A stretch of DNA of 64,000 bases, from assembly GCA_927443345.1 (NCBI GenBank), contig CAKMKJ010000010.1, positions 43,674-107,673 on the forward strand. Reading direction: 5' to 3'. Source of the stretch: an uncultured Anaerolineaceae bacterium. GTDB taxonomy: Bacteria > Chloroflexota > Anaerolineae > Anaerolineales > Anaerolineaceae. Each line of letters begins with the position of its first letter. Position 1 is the stretch's first letter. This document shows positions 53,427 through 61,310 of the stretch, piece after piece. The notes beneath the pieces were generated by a model. It was not told the origin of the DNA, did no database searches, and worked only from the letters and a program-made list of their open reading frames with translations. A program made the translations under genes and the position numbers.

Positions 53427-53725
53427 TTTTGAGTCTCTTCGCCAAGCATCTCAGTTTCAGGAATAATCCAGATTATTTGATTATTGTTGACAGACAGAAA
53501 TTTGCATTGGGTGATTAACTTGGTGCCATCTTGAGATAAAATCGTGGCATTGGTCACCGCAATGTATTTATTGGCACTATCCAGTTCATCTTTTAAACGT
53601 CCGTCACGCCTGACGTGAATTTCACCCTGAACCTGATTGGTGGGCAGTTGTATTAGAACTTTAACCGGGCTTTTTGAAACTATAGTGGTAAATATCTTAC
53701 CTTTTTCGTCAAATTGAGTAACCAT
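53423..53725 (-). CDS. Small conserved-looking beta-rich protein of unknown function
   Basis: 100 aa from ATG 53725, with AAAGGG upstream. A GTG 6 nt earlier is also possible. It has no membrane segment, and most of it is predicted strand: VKVLIQLPTNQVQGEIHVRR, KYIAVTNATIL, TKLITQCKFLSVNNNQIIWI. A domain name is not recognised. It resembles a small RNA- or phosphopeptide-binding barrel only in outline. It sits between the response regulator (15 nt) and cpaF (4-nt overlap), so it is coexpressed with them. Confidence 0.65.
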   Translation of the reverse strand: MVTQFDEKGKIFTTIVSKSPVKVLIQLPTNQVQGEIHVRRDGRLKDELDSANKYIAVTNATILSQDGTKLITQCKFLSVNNNQIIWIIPETEMLGEETQK

Positions 53726-53740
53726 GTGCACCCTTTCGAC

Positions 53741-54436
53741 TTATTCTTCCCAAAGCGGCATTTGATAGCCAAGACCTGTTCTGGTGACAATGTGGACGGG
53801 AATGTGTGGGTCATCTTCCAGTTTTTGACGCAACCTGGCGATGCTAACCCACAGGATCTCTTTTTCATTTTTGTAAGAAGGTCCCCAGGTGGCGACTAAT
53901 AAATCTTCAGCGGTTAATACCTTGCCATATTCATGGGCAAAATGAAGCAGCAGTTTATATTCAGTGGCAGAAAGGTATATCTGGTGATCGCCTCGCCACA
54001 CTTCTGCTTTGGCGATGTCAATGCGCAGATTGCCATGGATAAAAATCTTCGTTTCTCTGGTATCGGTTCGATCCTGGGTGCGCCGAAGTATGGCACGAAC
54101 TCTGGCCACTAATTCAGTGGCAGAAAAGGGCTTTGATACATAATCATCCGCGCCGATATTCAAACCGTTGACCCGATCTTGTTCTTCTGTACGCGCTGTC
54201 AGCAAAATGATCGGAACATTAGAGAATTGTCTGATCCTTTCACACGCGACTATTCCGTCCATCTTGGGCATCATGATATCCATGATGATCAAGTTGGGCA
54301 TGGACTGGGTTAATTGATCAAGTGCTTCTTCGCCATTTTTGGCTGTAATAATTTCATAGCCTTCTGATTCAAGGTTTACTTTGAGTAATCGAAGGTAAAG
54401 AGGTTCATCATCGACTACCAGAATTTTGATGGTCAT
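53741..54436 (-). CDS. OmpR/PhoB family response regulator
   Basis: 231 aa. The receiver domain has the acidic pair in VVDDEP, the phosphoacceptor Asp53 in LIIMDIMMPKMDG, LLTARTEE, and the Lys in DYVSKPFSATEL. The C-terminal winged helix (about 130-228) contains YLSATEYKLLLHFAHEYGK and HIVTRTGLGYQMP. It is overlapped by the upstream histidine kinase gene by 4 nt, so the two are a cognate pair. Confidence 0.93.
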   Translation of the reverse strand: MTIKILVVDDEPLYLRLLKVNLESEGYEIITAKNGEEALDQLTQSMPNLIIMDIMMPKMDGIVACERIRQFSNVPIILLTARTEEQDRVNGLNIGADDYVSKPFSATELVARVRAILRRTQDRTDTRETKIFIHGNLRIDIAKAEVWRGDHQIYLSATEYKLLLHFAHEYGKVLTAEDLLVATWGPSYKNEKEILWVSIARLRQKLEDDPHIPVHIVTRTGLGYQMPLWEE

Positions 54437-55665
54437 ACACTTTCCTCCGCGGTTATCTTTTTTGTTACCAATGCATATGGCAGCGAGATTTTGAAGCTGG
54501 TGCCATCTTGTGAAGAAGACACATGGATAGAGCCCTCATGATTTTCGATAATTTGCTTACAAATGAACAACCCCAGACCTGTGCCGTGGGCTTTCATAGA
54601 TTGTTCGGGGACCCTGAAAAAGCGGGTAAAGATGCGAGACTGATACACCTCGGGGATGCCTTGACCATCATCATTGAATTCAATGATCAAGTGTTTCTTT
54701 TCTTTGCGAAGTCTTATTTGCAACATAGCTTCAGGGGCATACTTGCGTGCATTTGACAACAAATTGTCAAAAACTTGTGCTAACTTGCGCGGATCACCTT
54801 CTATGACTGGAATTTCAGTTTCAAAATCGAGTTCGATTTTTTGTTCAGGGTTGGTTAGATGCGTCCGGTTGACTTCATCACGGATGAGTGAATCAATGCG
54901 CACCAGGTGAAAATCAAACTTCATCTGTCCGCTTTGCAAGCGGGATGAATCAAGTAGATCTTCAATCAAATCAGTGAGGTTATTGGTTTCACGTTCAATA
55001 ATTTCAAGAAAATCTTTTTGCGTTTCACGATCCCAATTGGTGTCGGTTCGCAGCAGGGTGGTGGTGTAGCCTTTGATGAAACCCAACGGACTGCGTAATT
55101 CGTGTGAGATGGTGCTGATGAAGTCGGCTTGAAGCTTGGTAACCGATTGAATATCTTCAATTTTTGACATGAATTCGTCTAACATTTTTTTGCGGACAAT
55201 TGAAGTGGTCAGGTTGGCCGTCCATTGAGCGAAACGGCAATCATCTTCGCTAAAGGTAGGGCCGCCAAAACGGATGAAGACCAACACACCTGGCAGTTTA
55301 TCTTCGGTATTGATGGGCAGGCCCAAGAGGTAAGGCTGAGCAAGCCGGTCGCGATGACCTTTTTCATCGGGTTCTTCACAAATCATGCGGTTTTCTTGGA
55401 TGATCCGATTCGCAAGCGATTCACCCCAAGAAGCGTCTGCTTCGGCTGACTTTCCGCGGCCGGTAGACTTTGCAAACAAGACCTCGAGCAAACCAGTTTC
55501 AGAATCAGTCTGGTAGATGACCAGGTTGTCGAAGATGAAGTCGTCACGAGAAATCAGAAACAGTTCTTCGAGGGTGCCTTTCCATGAAGCTGTGCTTGAG
55601 AGCAGGCTAAAATAATGGTTGAGCCTGTCACTCGATGAACTTGAGGTCTTACTCTGATTGGCCAT
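54433..55665 (-). CDS. GAF-type soluble sensor histidine kinase
   Basis: 410 aa without membrane segments. A GAF-like sensor covers about 15-160. The DHp helix has His188 in ISHELRSPLGF, and the ATPase domain has the N box (LAQVFDNLLSNARKYA), the G1 box DDGQGIP and GTGLGLFICKQI. It should phosphorylate the adjacent response regulator. A second histidine kinase gene ends 20 nt upstream, giving an unusual HK-HK-RR series. Confidence 0.92.
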   Translation of the reverse strand: MANQSKTSSSSSDRLNHYFSLLSSTASWKGTLEELFLISRDDFIFDNLVIYQTDSETGLLEVLFAKSTGRGKSAEADASWGESLANRIIQENRMICEEPDEKGHRDRLAQPYLLGLPINTEDKLPGVLVFIRFGGPTFSEDDCRFAQWTANLTTSIVRKKMLDEFMSKIEDIQSVTKLQADFISTISHELRSPLGFIKGYTTTLLRTDTNWDRETQKDFLEIIERETNNLTDLIEDLLDSSRLQSGQMKFDFHLVRIDSLIRDEVNRTHLTNPEQKIELDFETEIPVIEGDPRKLAQVFDNLLSNARKYAPEAMLQIRLRKEKKHLIIEFNDDGQGIPEVYQSRIFTRFFRVPEQSMKAHGTGLGLFICKQIIENHEGSIHVSSSQDGTSFKISLPYALVTKKITAEESV

Positions 55666-55685
55666 AAGCTGTGACTTCAGATTCC

Positions 55686-56690
55686 CTAATTTGGCCGGGT
55701 TTGCAGCATAAAATCAAATTTACTGCCCTTGCCCGGAATAGAAGAGACCACCAGGTGCGATCCATGAGCTTCAACGATCTTTTTCGCCAATGTAAGACCC
55801 AAACCGGTGCCCCCTTGTTTTCGCGTCGAAGAACCATCCAACTGATGGAAAGGTTCAAACATCTCTTCAAACCGTGCAGGATCGATGCCAATTCCGGTAT
55901 CAATAACCGAGACGGTAATATCGCCATTTGAGGGGATGACTCTCAAAAAGACCTCACCATCAGATTGAGTATACTTGATAGCATTATCAATGAGTTGATT
56001 AATCACCCATCGCACGCGTTCTGCATCAGCATAAGCGTGGACCGTTTGCTGCGGACAATCCAGCCAGAGGCGGATGTTTTTCTGCCCGGCCAGGTTGTTG
56101 TTGTGGTCAATGATTTCTTTGGTAAGATAATGCAGGTCAATGTCGGTTTTCGTGATCTGGATGGTGCTGGTCTCAGCCGTTGAAAAAAGAATGAGATCAT
56201 CGATCAGACGTGAAAGCCTTTCAGAAGCACGCTTAAGAACATCAACCGCTTGACGTTGGTCAAGACTTAACGCACCAAAATCATCCGCCAGTAGAAGATC
56301 GATATACCCTTTGACATGCGTCATGGGGGTGCGTAATTCATGCGAGATGTTAGAGATGAAGTTGTTTTTTAGTTTGTTGAGTTCAGAAAGTTTCTGATAA
56401 GCTTTTTCGAGTTCCGCGGTGCGTTCTTGCACCCGTAGTTCAAGCGTTTGATTGGACTGCTGCAAAGCAGTTTGTAATTTCAGAATCTGGTTGGTGACCG
56501 CGCGATCAAGCGTAACGCGGTCAATAAAACCCTCATCCACCAGGATTTGTCCAAGCAGGGGAGTGTCACCTTTAATGCGGGCTTGTTTTTGCGATTCGAG
56601 TGCCGATAGCAGTTGTTCGCTGGTGAGAAGTCCTTCCTCAACCAGCGCATCTCCAAGGCGTGGAACCAGAATTTCAGGTGTCAGATTAAT
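55686..56690 (-). CDS. Histidine kinase with N-terminal MshEN/GspE_N-like module; probable ATT start
   Basis: 334 aa if begun at ATT 56690, which has GAGG 6 nt upstream. In-frame stop TGA lies at 56714-56712, and no ATG, GTG or TTG occurs before GTG 56540. Residues 1-70 make two repeats of a LGDALVEEGLLTSEQLLSAL type, as in the N-domains of GspE/MshE ATPases, which can bind c-di-GMP. A coiled coil (about 70-105) and DHp with His117 (ISHELRTPMTH) follow, then an ATPase domain with DNAIKYT, DTGIGID and GTGLGLTLAKKIV. The kinase part is secure; the non-AUG start is an inference. Confidence 0.8.
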   Translation of the reverse strand: MNLTPEILVPRLGDALVEEGLLTSEQLLSALESQKQARIKGDTPLLGQILVDEGFIDRVTLDRAVTNQILKLQTALQQSNQTLELRVQERTAELEKAYQKLSELNKLKNNFISNISHELRTPMTHVKGYIDLLLADDFGALSLDQRQAVDVLKRASERLSRLIDDLILFSTAETSTIQITKTDIDLHYLTKEIIDHNNNLAGQKNIRLWLDCPQQTVHAYADAERVRWVINQLIDNAIKYTQSDGEVFLRVIPSNGDITVSVIDTGIGIDPARFEEMFEPFHQLDGSSTRKQGGTGLGLTLAKKIVEAHGSHLVVSSIPGKGSKFDFMLQTRPN

Positions 56691-56731
56691 GTTAGGCCTC
56701 GATACCCTGTATCAACAATATTCAATATCAA

Positions 56732-56760
56732 GCTCATTTTATTGCGAGTCTAAAATGAGC
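56732..56760 (-). promoter_or_regulatory. Hairpin in the leader of the histidine kinase gene
   Basis: A perfect 10-bp inverted repeat GCTCATTTTA/TAAAATGAGC with a 9-nt loop lies between the predicted transcription start (near 56780) and the ATT start codon. No U-run follows, so it is not a normal terminator. Confidence 0.6.
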
Positions 56761-56786
56761 GGGATATTAAACTAACGATATTGTTA

Positions 56787-56815
56787 ATTGTAAGGATGTC
56801 TACATTAAAAATCAA
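56787..56815 (-). promoter_or_regulatory. Promoter of the HK-HK-RR operon
   Basis: On the minus strand: TTGATT (56815-56810), a 17-nt spacer and TACAAT (56792-56787). This gives a leader of about 90 nt before the kinase. Confidence 0.65.
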
Positions 56816-56872
56816 TAAATTGGTCGGAAATTTCTCATTATTAACTTGCAATTAGTCAATAATTACCGTTAA

Positions 56873-57733
56873 TTAGCCAGGAATCAAGCGCGTTAAGAGG
56901 CCGCTCAATTCTTCTTCTGAATAATAATGGATGGTGACTGTTCCGCCCTTTTGTCCGTGTTTCAACGTGACGCGTGTGCCAAGTTTTTCACACAAACGTT
57001 CTTCGATTTCTTTGACACTGGGGTCAACATCTTTGGCAGGTATCGCCGGGGGTTTTTGTCCGCCCAGTTTGCGGATGAGTTCTTCTGTTTGGCGCACAGT
57101 GAGGTCTTGATTGAGGATGGTCTGCAAGGCGTTAAGCTGTGCTTGCATGGTTGCCAGGCCTAACAATGCGCGGCCGTGGCCTTCACTGATTTTACCTTCG
57201 ATGAGTGCTTTTTTGGCTTGTTCAGGCAGTTTCAACAAACGCATGGTGTTGGTCACTGCCACACGGCCTTTGCCAACTCTGAGGGCGATTTCTTCATGAG
57301 ACAGGTTGAATTCATCTGCCAGTTTGCGATAGGCTTCGGCGGTCTCAAGCGGAGAAAGGTCGGCGCGCTGCACGTTTTCGATCAGCGCCAGTTCGAGCCT
57401 TTCTTGATCTGTGGCGGTGCGGATGACGACGGGAACTTTACTTAGCCCAACCAGTCTGGCAGCCTGCAAGCGCCGTTCGCCGGCAATGAGCACATAAGTA
57501 TCAGACATGGGTTCGTGGGTTACAATCAGCGGCTGAATGATGCCGTGTTCGCGGATGGAATTCGCCAGGTCTTGCAGATCATCAGGGTTCATAGAGTCGC
57601 GGGGTTGGCGCGGATTGGGGATGATACTTTCGGTTGCGACCATTGAATCCGCGGCGGTTGCCTGTGAGGGCGAGAAATCACCGGGGATGAGTGCATCCAA
57701 ACCTTTTCCTAAACCACCTTTGCGTGCTGCCAT
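56873..57733 (-). CDS. parB: Chromosome partitioning protein ParB (Spo0J)
   Basis: 286 aa. It begins with the typical RKGGLGKGLDALIPGD. The CTPase/ParB domain has IIPNPRQPR, ADSMVATES before it, and AGERRLQAARLVGLSKVPVV. The HTH lies around 150-180 (LSHEEIALRVGKGRVAVTNT), with a C-terminal dimer domain (about 235-285). ParB loads at parS and spreads along DNA with CTP. No parS consensus was found in the window by eye. It lies 10 nt downstream of parA. Confidence 0.95.
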   Translation of the reverse strand: MAARKGGLGKGLDALIPGDFSPSQATAADSMVATESIIPNPRQPRDSMNPDDLQDLANSIREHGIIQPLIVTHEPMSDTYVLIAGERRLQAARLVGLSKVPVVIRTATDQERLELALIENVQRADLSPLETAEAYRKLADEFNLSHEEIALRVGKGRVAVTNTMRLLKLPEQAKKALIEGKISEGHGRALLGLATMQAQLNALQTILNQDLTVRQTEELIRKLGGQKPPAIPAKDVDPSVKEIEERLCEKLGTRVTLKHGQKGGTVTIHYYSEEELSGLLTRLIPG

Positions 57734-57743
57734 AAGTACCTGC

Positions 57744-58535
57744 CTATTCTTGATCTGTAATTACTTTAACGCCATCTTGCTGAAGAAGCTCACGTGCCAG
57801 GGCGGCGTACGATTTAGCTGAAGCAGCCTCGGGGGCATAATTGGCAATCGGCAGCCCGTATGACGGCGCTTCTGCCAGCCTGATGGAACGCGGGATGACC
57901 GAAGACATAACCTGGTTGGGAAAGAATTTCTTGACTTCTTTGACCACATCCATCGAAAGGTTGGTACGGCTGTCGTACATGGTGAGCACAACGCCCCTGA
58001 TCTTCATCTCCGGGTAGAGTGAAGAGCGGATGCGGTTGAGCGTCTGGGTGAGCTGTCCGACGCCTTCAAGCGCCAGATATTCACACTGCACAGGGATGAT
58101 CACCCCGTCACGCGCGGCCATCAATCCGTTCACGGTTAGCAGACTCAAAGACGGCGGGCAGTCAATCAGGATGTAATCATATCGGTCAATCACCGGCACA
58201 ATGGCTTCGCGCAGTTTGAATTCGCGTTTGGGCAGGTCAATCAACTCCACTTCGGCGCCGGCAAGCGAGGGCGACGAAGGCAGCAGAGAAATTTTCAGTT
58301 TTGGATTGTGCAGAATATGCGGCAGAATGGGTTCTTCGCCAATCAGAACCTCGTAAGTGCCCTTCTTGACCGTGTACTTGTCTATGCCAAGCGAGGATGT
58401 GGCATTCGCCTGGGCATCCAGGTCAATTAAGAGCACACGTTGACCGAATTGGCCGAGATAGGCTCCCAGGTTGATCGCGGTGGTGGTTTTTCCGACCCCG
58501 CCTTTTTGATTTACCAGCGTATATATTTTGGTCAT
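57744..58535 (-). CDS. parA: Chromosome partitioning ATPase ParA (Soj)
   Basis: 263 aa. The deviant Walker A KGGVGKTTTAINLGA is at residues 11-25, Walker A' is LLIDLDAQANATSSLG, and the B motif is ILIDCPPSLSLLT. Of the ParA type without an N-terminal HTH. With ParB it segregates the chromosome origin. Its start overlaps the stop of the pfkB-family gene by 4 nt (ATGA), an unusual coupling. Confidence 0.95.
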   Translation of the reverse strand: MTKIYTLVNQKGGVGKTTTAINLGAYLGQFGQRVLLIDLDAQANATSSLGIDKYTVKKGTYEVLIGEEPILPHILHNPKLKISLLPSSPSLAGAEVELIDLPKREFKLREAIVPVIDRYDYILIDCPPSLSLLTVNGLMAARDGVIIPVQCEYLALEGVGQLTQTLNRIRSSLYPEMKIRGVVLTMYDSRTNLSMDVVKEVKKFFPNQVMSSVIPRSIRLAEAPSYGLPIANYAPEAASAKSYAALARELLQQDGVKVITDQE

Positions 58536-59395
58536 AGGGCTTTCATCTCGATAATTTCAGTCATAAAATGATTAATTTCCTCTTTGGTTGGCACACCGGC
58601 AAGCGTCTTGCGGGTGACAGAATTGGCTGCCAGCAAAGTGGCAAAACGCGCAGACTCCCACGGATCGCGGGTGGCCTGATAGCGGATAAAGAAGGAAGTG
58701 GCAAAGATATCTCCTGCGCCAACAGGATCCACTTCAACCACGTGCGGCGGACGGATGTTGCGCAGGTCGCTATTCCAGTAAACGCGGCAGCCACCAGCGC
58801 CTTCAGTGACCACCAGCACAGGCACCAACCCGGCAAATTCGCTGACCACGTCTTCATCACCCTGCACATCTTCAATGCTCATGATGACGACGCTCGCATG
58901 GTTGAGTACTGATTCAGCATCTTCCCAGCGTTTGTAAGATACCAGGCCGTCCTGATCCCACACACGCAGCCAACCCTGGGGGGTGACGCCAACAATCGCC
59001 TTGGGGAAGGCATCTGCGATCTCATTGGATATCTCATGCACAATTGGCCCCAGGTGAACGATGGGTGCATCGCGCCATACTTCGGGGATATCCGCGAGGG
59101 TGATGGTTTCGGCAACCCCCTTAACGTGCTGGATGCGTCCGGTGGGGGTGTGGGTGTTGATGAAGGTAGAATTCTGTTCAGCATCTTTTCGCAATACCGT
59201 GGTGCCGGCAAAAATATCCAGATTAAGGTCTGATCGGCAAGAGGTGACGATGCCCACACGCAAGCCGAATGATCTGGCAGTAAGTGACGCGTATGAGGCG
59301 GTACCGCCCAGCGCCGGTCCTTGCGGGGTGAGATCCTGGGTGATGTGACCGATCATAAGGTAGTCAATAGGTTGTAGAGTAGATAAATCTCGCAT
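58532..59395 (-). CDS. PfkB family carbohydrate/nucleoside kinase
   Basis: 287 aa. The PfkB C-terminal signature VDPVGAGDIFATSFFIRY (about 222-239) holds the catalytic Asp in the GAGD motif. The N-terminal GGTASYASLTARSFGL is the substrate-side glycine motif. It phosphorylates a sugar or nucleoside; the substrate is unknown, and the sequence is atypical of ribokinase. It is translationally coupled to parA and follows a zinc-ribbon gene by 18 nt. Confidence 0.85.
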   Translation of the reverse strand: MRDLSTLQPIDYLMIGHITQDLTPQGPALGGTASYASLTARSFGLRVGIVTSCRSDLNLDIFAGTTVLRKDAEQNSTFINTHTPTGRIQHVKGVAETITLADIPEVWRDAPIVHLGPIVHEISNEIADAFPKAIVGVTPQGWLRVWDQDGLVSYKRWEDAESVLNHASVVIMSIEDVQGDEDVVSEFAGLVPVLVVTEGAGGCRVYWNSDLRNIRPPHVVEVDPVGAGDIFATSFFIRYQATRDPWESARFATLLAANSVTRKTLAGVPTKEEINHFMTEIIEMKAL

Positions 59396-59413
59396 GAAGA
59401 TGATGATCCCGGC

Positions 59414-59953
59414 TTATGGGTGAGAGTAAAAATCGTCGTCATCAAGAAGTGTTTTCTGACGAGGCAAATCTTCGGGCTCTAGAGATTGCAAGACCACGGG
59501 GGCTTCTTTGCGCAAGCCGGTGACAGGCGTTTCACACCAGGGGCAGAGATTCCAGGGCAGGTCAATCGTCTTGCCGCAGTGTTCACATTTCTTCTTGAGT
59601 CGGGTGTGGCAGCTCGGACAGGCCAGCCATTCTGCATCCACACGGCGGTTGCAGCCCGGGCAAATGGCCAAATCTTCAATGGATTGGAGCAGTGCTTCTT
59701 CTTCAAGGGAGTGCTGATATTCTTCTTCAAGCGTCCTGGCAGGCCTCAGGATCATGTAGATCAAGATGCCTGGTAGAAAGAGCAGCGCAACCACCACCAC
59801 CGCCAGCACGCGCATGAAATTGTCGCGGGTGCGGATGCGGATGTCGCGAAAAGCCCAGAAAATGAGGCTCAGCCACAGGGCAGCCAAAAAGGCAACCGCA
59901 AAGCCGGTGCCGATAAGGGTAATTTGCTTGAGGACTGCCGGGTCAAAGTTCAT
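59414..59953 (-). CDS. Membrane protein with double zinc ribbon
   Basis: 179 aa. Two membrane segments (about 8-32 and 45-68) are followed by an acidic helix. Zinc-ribbon units follow: CPGCNRRVDAEWLACPSC (about 97-114), CEHCGKTIDLPWNLCPWC (about 123-140). They are DZANK-type rubredoxin-like knuckles, probably cytoplasmic. The Asp-rich tail is short. The function is unknown. It is the first gene of the pfkB-parA-parB group on this strand. Confidence 0.75.
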   Translation of the reverse strand: MNFDPAVLKQITLIGTGFAVAFLAALWLSLIFWAFRDIRIRTRDNFMRVLAVVVVALLFLPGILIYMILRPARTLEEEYQHSLEEEALLQSIEDLAICPGCNRRVDAEWLACPSCHTRLKKKCEHCGKTIDLPWNLCPWCETPVTGLRKEAPVVLQSLEPEDLPRQKTLLDDDDFYSHP

Positions 59954-60073
59954 AGATTTCTCCGATGGAGAAATTATAGCATGGTTGCCCGCGGATGATG
60001 CAAAGCGGGTTGGGTAAGAGAAATGTTAGTAATTCAGTTCATTATAAAGTTAACGAAATCTCACTTCCCAATT

Positions 60074-60111
60074 CCGGGAATTTGTGCGCGAATTAGGCGC
60101 ATAATTCCCGG
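60074..60111. repeat. Long hairpin with TGCGC/GCGCATAA core (site A)
   Basis: A near-perfect stem of about 15 bp (60074-60089 with 60097-60111, one bulge) has a 7-nt loop, in the intergenic gap 59954-60249. The inner part TGCGC-GAATTAG-GCGCATAA closely resembles a second site at 62051-62069. The rest of the gap is AT-rich and without a gene. Confidence 0.6.
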
Positions 60112-60249
60112 TATCTAGGGGTTGAACTTTTTCTTTCTGCTGGAATGGTCGTTATAAGCTGATTGTTATAAAATATAGTAGTAAAACAAAATGTATTTTT
60201 GCATCATTTAGATTTATTATGCTTTTATAAACCATATCAGGAGGGTGAA

Positions 60250-60954
60250 ATGGTCAGAGAATCCCCGGCGGCATATCGAATTACCGACCTGTCTGTGGAC
60301 GAGCGTCCGCGGGAGAGGTTGGAGAAAAGCGGACCAGAAGCCTTGAGCAAGGCTGAACTGCTGGCAATTCTGCTGCGCGTAGGCGTGACAGGCTTGAACT
60401 CGGTGCAGCTTGCACAAAAGATTCTGGATGACCTGGGCGGGCTGGCGGGCATTCAGAAGGCCAGTTTTGCCCAGGTGTGTAACATCCACGGCGTGGGGCC
60501 GGCCAAGGCAGCCCAGATCAAGGCGGCCATCGAATTGGGCATCAGACTGAAGAAAGAGAACCCCGATCTTAGCGCGGCGGTTAATAGCCCCGAAGACGCC
60601 GCGGAACTGGTGCGCTACGACATGCAGGGTCTGGTGCAAGAGAATCTGTGGGTGATTTTGCTCGATACGCGCAACCGCAAGATCGGTGTGGAAAAGGTGT
60701 ACGTCGGCTCGCTGAATGCCTCCATGGTTCGGGTGGGTGAACTCTTCAGAGGCGCGCTGCAAAGAAATGCGGCGGGCATCATCATGGCACACAACCATCC
60801 CAGCGGCGACCCTGCGCCCAGCCCCGAAGATGTCACCCTCACGCGCGCGGCCGTCCAGGCCGGCAAGCTGCTGGATGTGGAAGTGCTTGACCATCTGGTG
60901 ATCGGGCACAACAGTTTTGTCTCCATGAAAGAGAAAGGGCTGGGGTTTGGATGA
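60250..60954 (+). CDS. radC: RadC family JAB-domain protein
   Basis: 234 aa from ATG 60250 with AGGAGGG upstream; an earlier in-frame start at 60199 has no ribosome site. A helix-hairpin-helix (CNIHGVGPAKAAQIKAAIEL) is at about 78-97. The C-terminal JAB/MPN metal motif is complete: E in GELFRGALQ, then HNHPSGDPAPSPED. Despite its name, RadC is not proven to repair DNA. It lies at the edge between core genome and the accessory tail. Confidence 0.92.
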   Translation: MVRESPAAYRITDLSVDERPRERLEKSGPEALSKAELLAILLRVGVTGLNSVQLAQKILDDLGGLAGIQKASFAQVCNIHGVGPAKAAQIKAAIELGIRLKKENPDLSAAVNSPEDAAELVRYDMQGLVQENLWVILLDTRNRKIGVEKVYVGSLNASMVRVGELFRGALQRNAAGIIMAHNHPSGDPAPSPEDVTLTRAAVQAGKLLDVEVLDHLVIGHNSFVSMKEKGLGFG

Positions 60955-60981
60955 AAAAAGGGGACAAAGTAATTTTCTTTC

Positions 60982-61010
60982 TTGACATTAGTAACGCGAC
61001 GCGTTATTAT
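60982..61010 (+). promoter_or_regulatory. higBA promoter with embedded operator
   Basis: A perfect TTGACA (60982-60987), a 17-nt spacer and TATTAT (61005-61010). The palindrome TAACGC-GAC-GCGTTA (60992-61006) lies in the spacer, just where an antitoxin would repress. Confidence 0.8.
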
Positions 61011-61018
61011 ATTATGCG

Positions 61019-61299
61019 GTGATCAAGTCATTTGCTGATCGTGAAACTGAACGGATCTTCAGGCTAGAGTTATCAAGAAAACTGCCTGGCAGCATACAGG
61101 TATTGCCAGAAGAAAGTTGATCCTTTTGGATGCAGCAGAGGCTATGTCAGATTTGCGTATTCCACCTGGAAACCAGCTTGAAAAATTGAGTGGAAATCGA
61201 GTAAGGCAATACAGCATCCGAATCAATGACCAATGGCGAATCTGTTTTGTTTGGAAAGATGATAATGCGCACCGCGTTGAAATTGTGGATTATCACTAG
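61019..61299 (+). pseudogene. higB: HigB/RelE-family toxin, broken by a frameshift
   Basis: From GTG 61019 the frame encodes the normal toxin N-terminus (IKSFADRETERIFRLELSRK) but stops at 61118. From about 61102 another frame supplies the expected rest, IARRKLILLDAAEAMSDLRI, then PPGNQLEKLSG, YSIRINDQWRICFVW and EIVDYH, ending at 61299. Loss of one base near 61100 explains this. HigB is a ribosome-dependent mRNA endonuclease. The break is either a real inactivation or an assembly or sequence error. It lies 11 nt before higA. Confidence 0.85.
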
Positions 61300-61310
61300 G
61301 AGAGCATAAA

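Noticed and set aside
56873..60000. parS sites near parAB
   Set aside because: Scanning by eye for TGTTTCACGTGAAACA and close variants gave none in this region or elsewhere in the window.
60074..60111. XerCD dif site
   Set aside because: The GCGCATAA element recalls dif, but the arms face the wrong way (TTATG does not adjoin the 6-bp centre), and FtsK-side context is absent.
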